Part shown: piece after piece, positions 6,834 to 12,259 of the stretch
How positions within the stretch are numbered: position 1 is the first letter of the stretch
How the letters are laid out: the number at the start of each line of letters is the position of its first letter
Source: Neptuniibacter sp.
Lineage (GTDB): Bacteria > Pseudomonadota > Gammaproteobacteria > Pseudomonadales > Balneatricaceae
DNA: 12,259 bases
Direction: 5' to 3'
Assembly: GCA_024686055.1 (NCBI GenBank)
Contig: JAIBDV010000045.1
Coordinates: 1 to 12,259 of the forward strand
Program-made: the position numbers and the translations under genes
Notes under the pieces: generated by a model
Told to the model about the DNA's origin: nothing
Seen by the model: the letters and a program-made list of their open reading frames with translations, nothing else
Database searches by the model: none

Positions 6834-7312
6834 GTGAAATTTTTTACACCGAATTTATATCACCGTTCGGCCTAACACTGGCCAGCAGTGACGCCGGTGC
6901 CCTGCGCAATATCTGGTTTCCGGGTCAGAAACACGCCCCGGACCCGCAACACTGGCAGCGAGCTGATCAGCAGCCGCTGTTCAGCCAGCTGGCGCAGCAA
7001 CTGGACGAGTATGCAGAGGCTAAACGGCAGGTATTTGAATTGCCGCTGGCGCCGGTCGGGACCGACTTTCAGCAGCGGGTATGGCAGGCGTTACAGCAGA
7101 TTCCATTTGGGGCACACACCAGCTACGGCGCACTGGCCCAGCAACTGGGCAAGCCGACCGCCGCTCGTGCGGTCGGCGCGGCGATTGGCCGCAATCCACT
7201 GTCGATTGTGATCCCCTGTCACCGGGTGCTGGGCAAAACCGGCCAGCTGACTGGCTTTGCCTCCGGGCTGACGATGAAACAGCGTTTACTGGCCGTAGAA
7301 CAGACCGATTAA
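6830..7312 (+). CDS. ogt: methylated-DNA--[protein]-cysteine S-methyltransferase (Ogt)
   Basis: A suicide DNA repair protein that transfers the methyl group of O6-methylguanine or O4-methylthymine to its own cysteine. The 160 residues have the usual two-part layout: a variable N-terminal domain (about 1-75) and a DNA-binding/catalytic domain (76-157). The acceptor motif IPCHRV places the methyl acceptor at C130. R113 in the recognition helix (ARAVG) matches the nucleotide-flipping arginine, and N122 and Y99 match conserved positions. The C-terminal GFASGL replaces the common GFxWGL form. ATG overlaps the stop of the ada-alkA gene as ATGA, with AGGA 9 bases upstream, so translation is probably coupled and expression follows the adaptive response. 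Confidence 0.96.
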   Translation: MSEIFYTEFISPFGLTLASSDAGALRNIWFPGQKHAPDPQHWQRADQQPLFSQLAQQLDEYAEAKRQVFELPLAPVGTDFQQRVWQALQQIPFGAHTSYGALAQQLGKPTAARAVGAAIGRNPLSIVIPCHRVLGKTGQLTGFASGLTMKQRLLAVEQTD

Positions 7313-7315
7313 GCA

Positions 7316-7332
7316 CTCAGCGGGTCACTGAG
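7316..7332. terminator. possible hairpin between convergent ogt and azoR
   Basis: CTCAG (7316-7320) and CTGAG (7328-7332) flank a 7-base loop in the 21-base gap between the two stop codons. The stem is short and no T-run follows on either strand, so termination is only suggested. Confidence 0.25.
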
Positions 7333-7333
7333 A

Positions 7334-7939
7334 TCAGAGTGCCGCGACCAGCTGGTCCAGCTCGCCGCGCGCCTGGTTCAGTGACTGCTCAGCGTGGTCA
7401 CCCATGGCCAGGCCTTCGGCGTAAACCACTTCAACATCGGTCAGGCCAATAAAGCCCAGGAACTGGCGCATAAACGGAATCTGATAATCAGCCCCCTGGT
7501 CGCGGTACATGCCGCCACGGGTCGCCAGCAGTACAACTTTCTTGCCTTCAATCAGCCCGACCGGACCATTTTCCGTGTAGTTAAATGTCACCCCGGCACG
7601 GGCCAGGTGGTCCAGCCATGGTTTCAGCTGGCTGGGTACACCAAAGTTATACAACGGCACCCCGATGACAATCTGATCCGCCGCTTTTACCTCCGCCAGC
7701 AGTGTATCGGCATAACCCACAATCGCCTCCTGCGCCGCAGTACGCGTACCAGCATCGGAGCCCAGTGCCTGCATTCGCTCAGCATCCAGGTGCGGCACAG
7801 GGTCAGCAATAATATCCCGAACCACCAGCTCACCCACTGGATTCTTCTGCTGCCACTGATCAACATAACGCGCCGCCAGTTGCGCCGACTGACCAGCGTC
7901 ACCGAAAATACTGCTTTTGATATGTAAAAGGGTCGCCAT
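7334..7939 (-). CDS. azoR: FMN-dependent NADH:quinone oxidoreductase / azoreductase AzoR
   Basis: A flavodoxin-fold cytoplasmic enzyme of 201 residues, full length for the family. It reduces quinones and azo bonds using NADH with FMN. Visible family marks: the N-terminal beta strand and phosphate loop KSSIFGDAGQS (8-18), the FMN-binding PLYNFGVPSQLK (95-106), then a segment around ARAGVTFNYTENGP (113-126), then TRGGMY (140-145) and LGFIGLTDVE (161-170). All align with E. coli AzoR. ATG is preceded by GGAGA with a 6-base gap. It is divergent from a LysR-type regulator, which suggests that regulator controls it, probably in answer to quinones, electrophiles or thiol stress (inference). Confidence 0.95.
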   Translation of the reverse strand: MATLLHIKSSIFGDAGQSAQLAARYVDQWQQKNPVGELVVRDIIADPVPHLDAERMQALGSDAGTRTAAQEAIVGYADTLLAEVKAADQIVIGVPLYNFGVPSQLKPWLDHLARAGVTFNYTENGPVGLIEGKKVVLLATRGGMYRDQGADYQIPFMRQFLGFIGLTDVEVVYAEGLAMGDHAEQSLNQARGELDQLVAAL

Positions 7940-7980
7940 GATACGTCTCCAGAACGCTGAATTAATTCGATGTATCTATT

Positions 7981-7986
7981 ATTATA
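7981..7986 (-). promoter_or_regulatory. -10 element of the azoR promoter
   Basis: A perfect TATAAT on the minus strand gives a predicted start near 7974 and a leader of about 35 bases. The -35 region at a 17-base spacing (8004-8009) is poor, consistent with activation. The leader contains the 10-base palindrome GAATTAATTC (7959-7968). Confidence 0.5.
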
Positions 7987-7995
7987 TCGACCAGA

Positions 7996-8033
7996 CTGAT
8001 TAAAAAGCGCAAAAATCAGCACGGTACAATCAG
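7996..8033. promoter_or_regulatory. candidate LysR-family operator between azoR and its divergent regulator
   Basis: CTGATT (7996-8001) and AATCAG (8014-8019) form a perfect 6-bp dyad with a 12-base spacer. A second AATCAG (8028-8033) repeats the right half 14 bases on. The array covers the azoR spacer and -35 region. LysR-type proteins typically bind interrupted dyads of this size in divergent promoters, so this is a reasonable binding-site candidate. Confidence 0.45.
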
Positions 8034-8102
8034 AATTTTAGATAGGAACAACCATCATAGATAAAATAAAACCGGCTCTGTCAGACCACAGGAACTCACC
8101 TG

Positions 8103-8999
8103 ATGAAACCCAGAATCACCCTTGAACAGTGGCAGGCTCTGCTCGCTGTCGTCGATGCTGGCGGTTATGCCCAGGCGGCTGAGCAGCTAAACAAAAGTCA
8201 GTCTGCCGTCAGCTACGCCATTCAGAAGATGGAGAGCCTGCTGTCGCTGCAGATCTTTGAGCTGGCAGGACGCAAAGCCGTGCTGACCCATGCGGGCGTC
8301 GCATTGTATCGCCGCGCCCAGGCACTGGTAGAGGAAGCCGCCCAGACCGAGCAGCTGGCGCAGCAACTGGCCAAGGGCATGGAAGCAGAAATCCGGCTGG
8401 CCATTGACACCATCGTGCCCGACGAACTGGTCCTGTGCGCGCTGGCAACCTTTGCCGAGGAAGCCCCCCTGATCCGGGTCCAGCTGATGGAAACGGTGCT
8501 CAGTGGAAGTGAAAAGGCCATTCTGGAGCGCGAAGCTGACCTGGTACTGGCCGGGGTCTACCCCAGCGGATATCTGGCCACCCCGCTGCTACAGCTTGAG
8601 TTTGCTGCCGTCGCCCACCCCGACCACCCACTGCATCAGCTGAGCCATGCCCTGTCCCCGGCAGATCTGCGCCGCCACCGCCAGCTGGTGGTACGTGATT
8701 CCGGCCCACGAGATATAGACGCCGGCTGGCTCAAAGCCGACCAGCGCTGGACCTTCAGCACGATGGACGCTTCCATCCGCGCCGCCTGCCAGGGGTTGGG
8801 ATACGCCTGGTATCCGCTGCTGAAAATTCAGCAACCACTGCAACAACAGCAACTGCAAATCCTGCCGATATCTCAGGGCAGTGCGCGCAATGTTCAGCTG
8901 AGCATGGTCCTGCCCCGTGGCGAATTCTGCGGCCCCGGCACTCAGCGGCTGGCCGATATTCTGCAACAGACGGCACAGGCAATAAGCGAAGGAGAGTAA
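8103..8999 (+). CDS. LysR-type transcriptional regulator, divergent from azoR
   Basis: A 298-residue DNA-binding regulator of normal LysR length. The winged helix-turn-helix spans about 6-65, with the recognition region YAQAAEQLNKSQSAVSYAI (22-40) and the linker helix rich in E/Q at about 66-92. The rest is a periplasmic-binding-protein-like effector domain (about 95-290). ATG 8103 has AGGA 9 bases upstream. It is head to head with azoR (163-base gap) and ends two bases before a GNAT acetyltransferase gene, with which it is probably cotranscribed. Likely targets are azoR and itself. The inducer is unknown; an oxidative or quinone signal is inferred from the neighbour only. Confidence 0.92.
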   Translation: MKPRITLEQWQALLAVVDAGGYAQAAEQLNKSQSAVSYAIQKMESLLSLQIFELAGRKAVLTHAGVALYRRAQALVEEAAQTEQLAQQLAKGMEAEIRLAIDTIVPDELVLCALATFAEEAPLIRVQLMETVLSGSEKAILEREADLVLAGVYPSGYLATPLLQLEFAAVAHPDHPLHQLSHALSPADLRRHRQLVVRDSGPRDIDAGWLKADQRWTFSTMDASIRAACQGLGYAWYPLLKIQQPLQQQQLQILPISQGSARNVQLSMVLPRGEFCGPGTQRLADILQQTAQAISEGE

Positions 9000-9001
9000 A
9001 C

Positions 9002-9481
9002 ATGGAGATCAGGTTACGACCCTGGCAGCCCGAAGACAGTCCTGCCATTCATGCCCTGTTTCACGCGGCGATTAACCAGCTGGCTGATGCCGATTACAGC
9101 CAGGAACAACGTCAACAATGGGCGCATCCCAGCCTTGACCTGGCCTTCTGGCAGCAGCGGCTGGCGGGCACCACCCCCACAGTGGCCGTGATAAACGGTG
9201 ACATTGCCGGGTTTGTCGAGCTGATCATGGATGAGGCCTATATCGACTGCCTCTATGTTCACCCGGACTTTGCCCGCCAGGGCGTGGGTAGCATCCTGCT
9301 GCAATCGGTACTCAACCAGGCCCTGATCGCCCGCCTGCCACGCTTGCAGGTGGATGTCAGCCTGACCGCTGAACCCCTGTTTCGCCGTATGGGTTTTGTT
9401 GGCTTGCAGAAAAACCGCCATGAACGCGGCGGGGTTGTCCTCACCAACCTGCGGATGGAAAAGCAGCTGTTGCCAGTTTAG
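9002..9481 (+). CDS. GNAT family N-acetyltransferase, YafP-like
   Basis: A 159-residue acetyl-CoA-dependent acetyltransferase. The GNAT core is clear: motif A is YVHPDFARQGVGSILL (85-100) with the pyrophosphate-binding RQGVGS, preceded by the beta strand AYIDCLYV. The C-terminal ASLTAEP-type segment here reads VDVSLTAEPLFRRMGF (117-132), then R/E-rich H-ERGGVVLTN. These match the pattern of E. coli YafP, including QQWAHPS near residue 40 (compare QISAWA in YafP). The substrate is unknown. ATG follows the LysR stop by two bases with GGAGAG inside the LysR end, so the two are a translational unit. Its stop is 19 bases from the convergent second LysR gene, with no visible terminator. Confidence 0.9.
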   Translation: MEIRLRPWQPEDSPAIHALFHAAINQLADADYSQEQRQQWAHPSLDLAFWQQRLAGTTPTVAVINGDIAGFVELIMDEAYIDCLYVHPDFARQGVGSILLQSVLNQALIARLPRLQVDVSLTAEPLFRRMGFVGLQKNRHERGGVVLTNLRMEKQLLPV

Positions 9482-9500
9482 CCTCGACAAAGCCAGCGGT

Positions 9501-10361
9501 TCAGGCAGCTGATTCAGACTGTGTCAGACCCGCAAACGCCCCCTGCAAGCTCGCCAGGCTGGCCAGCCCGGCAGCACTGCGGTGGTACACCAGCTGGGTA
9601 GGTACCTGGCCCAATGGCTCCGGCACCGCCCGGCGCGCCAGCTGGCTGGCATAGCAGGACTGATTGACTACCGCTGCTGGCATCAGGGTGATACCCATCC
9701 CCACCGCGACACAGCCCAGAATCCCCTCCAGCGTCCCCAGCTCCATCACCTTAAAATCTGGTCGTTTCTGCGCCCGCATCCAGGCTTCAGCGCGGGCTCG
9801 ATAGGCGCAGCCATCGCGAAACATGATCAGCGTCTGCTCATCGCCGCCCTGGGCACAGCTGACTTCCAGCAGCCCTTCCACCAGCACCGTGCAGGACACC
9901 AGCTCGGGATGTTCGATTTCACCGCCGACAAAGGCACAGTCCAGTTTATGCGCTAAAACAGCCTCCACCAGTTCACCCGAGGTGCCGGTTTCAACCGTCG
10001 GGCGTAACTGCGGGAAATCCTGGCGCAGCCGCTGCAGTGCCACCGGCAACCGAACCGCCGCAAACGATTCCATGCTGCCAATACGCAGCTCACCGGTCGC
10101 CCCGCCCGCCTGCTGCACCGCACTACGCGCCTGACGGCTGAGCTGCAGAATCTGCTGGGCGTGTTCATACAACACCCGCCCTGCCGGGGTCATCACCAGC
10201 CCACGGCCCTGGCGGAAAAACAGCCCGGTTTCCAGCTCCTCTTCCAGCCGCTGAATCCGGGTGGTGACGTTGGACTGCACTGTATGTAGCTGGCGCGAAG
10301 CCGCCGCAATCCCCCCCTCATCCACCACCGCACAAAAGGTGCGTAACGCCAGCAACTCCAT
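9501..10361 (-). CDS. LysR-type transcriptional regulator, divergent from an MFS transporter
   Basis: A 286-residue LysR-family regulator. The winged helix-turn-helix lies at 1-60, with IAAASRQLHTVQSNVTTRI (18-36), then the linker helix to about 88. The effector-binding domain begins at GELRIGSMESFAAVRLP (90-106), and the segment VAVGMGITLMPAAVV near the C-terminal third is typical of the second effector subdomain. ATG is preceded by AAAGGAG with a 6-base gap. It faces the MFS gene across 99 bases, so it is the obvious candidate regulator of that transporter. The ligand is unknown. Confidence 0.92.
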   Translation of the reverse strand: MELLALRTFCAVVDEGGIAAASRQLHTVQSNVTTRIQRLEEELETGLFFRQGRGLVMTPAGRVLYEHAQQILQLSRQARSAVQQAGGATGELRIGSMESFAAVRLPVALQRLRQDFPQLRPTVETGTSGELVEAVLAHKLDCAFVGGEIEHPELVSCTVLVEGLLEVSCAQGGDEQTLIMFRDGCAYRARAEAWMRAQKRPDFKVMELGTLEGILGCVAVGMGITLMPAAVVNQSCYASQLARRAVPEPLGQVPTQLVYHRSAAGLASLASLQGAFAGLTQSESAA

Positions 10362-10390
10362 ATCAATCTCCTTTACAGATAGGTTTCTCC

Positions 10391-10406
10391 ACTAACATTC
10401 ATTAGT
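10391..10406. promoter_or_regulatory. candidate LysR-family operator between the regulator and MFS gene
   Basis: ACTAA (10391-10395) and TTAGT (10402-10406) form a perfect 5-bp dyad around CATTCA in the centre of the divergent intergenic region. The half-site ACTA recurs at 10419-10422. No clear sigma70 promoter could be placed on either strand. Confidence 0.4.
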
Positions 10407-10460
10407 AAAGAACGTTTCACTACCTTAAGTTAAACCCAGCCAAAGTAAAAGGAGTGACCT

Positions 10461-11642
10461 GTGCCAACTGTGACCGCTACCGACCGCCTTAAAGTTCTGT
10501 TCGCCGGGATCTGCAGCCTGATTCTCACCCTGGGTATCGCCCGCTTCGCCTACACCCCGCTGCTGCCCGTGCTGCAGAGCCAGACCGGCCTTAACGACGC
10601 CGATGCTGGTAACCTGGCCGCCATCAACTATCTGGGTTATCTGGCTGGCGTGCTGCTAGCCTCCACCACCACCTCGCTGGCACGCAAAGATATGTATTAC
10701 CGGGTGGGCATGGTACTGGGCGTCGTCAGCACTGCAGCCATGGCCCTGACAGACCAGTTCCTGTGGTGGAGTCTGTTCCGCTTTATCCAGGGGCTTGCCG
10801 CTACCTCCGGGCTGATTATCGGCAGCGGGCTGATCCTCCACTGGCTGTTGCATAACCGACAAAAAAGCGCCATGGGCATTCATTTTATCGGCATGGGCGC
10901 GGGGATCGCCGTCAGCGCGATGATGGCCATGCTGCTGGGGGACAGCCACTGGCAGTTACAATGGCTGATCTATGCCGCACTGGCCACCGTGCTGGCCATT
11001 CCAGCACTGGCCTGGTTGCCAAAACCCGACTTTAGCGGTACTAAACCCAGCCCGGTTGCCGAAACCGGTGCGCCAAATAAACTGTGGATGCTACTGCTGG
11101 TCACCAGCTACGGCTGCGCTGGCGTCGGCTACGTGATCAGCGCCACCTTTATGGTGACCATCGTCGAACGCATCCCGGCCCTGGCCGGGGATGGCAATAT
11201 GATCTGGCTGATCGTCGGCCTGACCGCCGCCCCTTCGGTGATTATCTGGGAACGAATCGCCGACCGCATCGGCACTCTCCATGCCCTGATGCTGGCCTAT
11301 GGCCTGCAGCTGATCAGTGTGATGTTACCGGTCTGGCTGCCCACCAGCATCGGCCTGCTAGGCAGTGCGCTACTCTGGGGTGGCACCTTTATCGGCATCG
11401 TCGCGCTGGTGTTGATGATGGTGGGTAAGCTCTACCCCAGTAAACCGGCTACCCTGATGGGACGGCTGACCCTGTCGTTCAGCGTGGCCCAGATCGCCGC
11501 CCCCGCAGCCGCCGGTTACCTGGCCCAGCAACAGGGCAACTACAACGCCAGCCTCTATATGGCCGCCTGCGCCATGGTGGTCGGCGCACTGCTACTACTG
11601 GCCATGCAACTGACCAGCCCCAAAGCGCTGGCCAGTGTATGA
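10461..11642 (+). CDS. MFS transporter of the YbfB/YjiJ type
   Basis: A 393-residue inner-membrane protein with about 12 hydrophobic helices, split by a cytoplasmic loop near 186-207 (PKPDFSGTKPSP). The N-terminal signature GIARFAYTPLLPVLQ (25-39) with a following L-x-D-x-x-A-GNLAAINYLGYL-x-G (44-63) is the hallmark of the YbfB/YjiJ branch of the major facilitator superfamily. R74/K76 after helix 2 and WERIADRIG (263-271) after helix 8 sit at the usual MFS basic-loop positions. The substrate cannot be read from sequence. The start is GTG 10461 with AAAAGGAG six bases upstream; no better start exists. Expression is probably controlled by the divergent LysR protein. An intrinsic terminator follows. 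Confidence 0.93.
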   Translation: MPTVTATDRLKVLFAGICSLILTLGIARFAYTPLLPVLQSQTGLNDADAGNLAAINYLGYLAGVLLASTTTSLARKDMYYRVGMVLGVVSTAAMALTDQFLWWSLFRFIQGLAATSGLIIGSGLILHWLLHNRQKSAMGIHFIGMGAGIAVSAMMAMLLGDSHWQLQWLIYAALATVLAIPALAWLPKPDFSGTKPSPVAETGAPNKLWMLLLVTSYGCAGVGYVISATFMVTIVERIPALAGDGNMIWLIVGLTAAPSVIIWERIADRIGTLHALMLAYGLQLISVMLPVWLPTSIGLLGSALLWGGTFIGIVALVLMMVGKLYPSKPATLMGRLTLSFSVAQIAAPAAAGYLAQQQGNYNASLYMAACAMVVGALLLLAMQLTSPKALASV

Positions 11643-11679
11643 GCTGACAGCCACGCATCTTCCACATAGCATCCACCAC

Positions 11680-11711
11680 CGGGCGGTGCCACAATAGCCG
11701 CCCGTTTTTTT
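11680..11711 (+). terminator. rho-independent terminator of the MFS gene
   Basis: CGGGCGG (11680-11686) pairs perfectly with CCGCCCG (11698-11704) around an 11-base loop. Seven T residues follow (11705-11711). It begins 37 bases after the MFS stop. It is the only textbook intrinsic terminator in the window. Confidence 0.92.
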
Positions 11712-11726
11712 GCCCGGACCCGTCCC

Positions 11727-12259
11727 ATGAAAATCCTGCTGCTCTCCGCCTATGATGCCGCCAGCCACCAGTACTGGCACCGCTCACTGGTGGCGCAGTT
11801 CCCGGAATATGACTGGACCGTTCTCACCCTGCCCGGCCGCTTCTTCGCCTGGCGGCTACGTGGCAACAGCCTGAGTTGGGCCTTTAACGCACGCGAGACC
11901 CTGAGTCAGCCCTATGATTTGGTGATCACCACCTCCATGACCGACCTCTCTGCCCTGCGTGGCTTTATTCCCTCACTGGCACAGACCCCCAGCCTGGTAT
12001 ATTTCCATGAAAACCAGTTTGAATACCCGCGTTCCGGCCACGAGCACCGCAGCGTCGAACCGCAGATCCTGAATCTCTACACCGCGCTGGCCGCCGATAC
12101 GGTGCTGTTTAACAGCCAGTTCAACCGTAACACCCTGCTGGCAGGGGCTCGTAAGCTGTTAAAAAAACTGCCTGATCAGGTGCCACCGGGCTTGCCGGAA
12201 CTGATCGCCAGCAAAAGTCAGATACTGCCCGTCCCGTTAACAGAGGCACTGTTTCAGCC
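11727..12259 (+). CDS. QTMAN/GTDC1-like glycosyltransferase (DUF3524 N-terminal domain), 3' end outside the window
   Basis: Open from ATG 11727 through the window end (177 codons, no stop), so this is the N-terminal part only. It resembles the N-terminal domain of vertebrate GTDC1, now known as the tRNA-queuosine mannosyltransferase QTMAN. Marks are MKILLLSAYDAASHQYW (1-17) with S13-H14, the segment TLPGRFFAWRLRG (34-46), LVYFHENQFEYP (90-101), VLFNSQFNR (126-134) and LLKKLPDQVPPG (144-155). GTDC1 has corresponding YFHENQ, FNS-x-FN and PD-x-xP segments. The expected GT-B C-terminal domain would lie beyond the edge. Mannosylation of queuosine is established for the animal enzyme; for this bacterial protein it is only inferred. 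ATG lies 15 bases after the upstream terminator, with no Shine-Dalgarno sequence. Confidence 0.88.
   Translation, partial: MKILLLSAYDAASHQYWHRSLVAQFPEYDWTVLTLPGRFFAWRLRGNSLSWAFNARETLSQPYDLVITTSMTDLSALRGFIPSLAQTPSLVYFHENQFEYPRSGHEHRSVEPQILNLYTALAADTVLFNSQFNRNTLLAGARKLLKKLPDQVPPGLPELIASKSQILPVPLTEALFQ

Overview
The window looks like chromosome from a marine-type gammaproteobacterium, plausibly in the Oceanospirillales/Alteromonadales area. The evidence is the moderately GC-rich coding sequence, the close resemblance of TcdA, AzoR and the YafP-like acetyltransferase to enterobacterial and pseudomonad proteins, and the four-PAS-like GGDEF-EAL protein. The genus is an inference and cannot be fixed from this sequence. 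I see no prophage, insertion sequence, CRISPR array or rRNA.

Layout. A tRNA-Gly(CCC) lies on the minus strand at the left edge. It is followed by about 500 bases that are visibly richer in A+T and hold no gene I can support, but do contain a composite inverted repeat and a thrice-repeated octamer. Next comes a 72-residue coiled-coil-like protein of unknown function (+), facing tcdA (-), a tRNA ct6A37 dehydratase, across a hairpin. Divergent from tcdA is a large cytoplasmic PAS-PAS-GGDEF-EAL protein (+) with an intact cyclase motif, an intact I-site and intact EAL residues. It is followed by a small two-helix membrane protein (+).

The central part is a DNA alkylation repair operon (+). An Ada N-terminal domain fused to an AraC-type HTH and an AlkA glycosylase overlaps by four bases an Ogt methyltransferase, so the two chains together carry the E. 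coli Ada and AlkA functions. It converges on azoR (-), an FMN-dependent NADH-azoreductase. AzoR is divergent from a LysR-type regulator (+), and a GNAT acetyltransferase (YafP-like) follows that regulator two bases later. The shared azoR/lysR intergenic region carries a dyad that is a good operator candidate.

The right part holds a second LysR-type regulator (-) divergent from a YbfB/YjiJ-type MFS transporter (+), which ends in a strong intrinsic terminator. The window closes inside a gene (+) for a GT-B-like glycosyltransferase whose N-terminal half resembles vertebrate GTDC1/QTMAN, the tRNA-queuosine mannosyltransferase.

Taken together this is mostly ordinary housekeeping and stress-response chromosome: tRNA modification (tcdA, possibly the QTMAN-like gene), c-di-GMP signalling, alkylation repair and two regulator/target divergent pairs. 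The least explained parts are the 203-702 region with its small coiled-coil gene, and the bacterial QTMAN-like gene.
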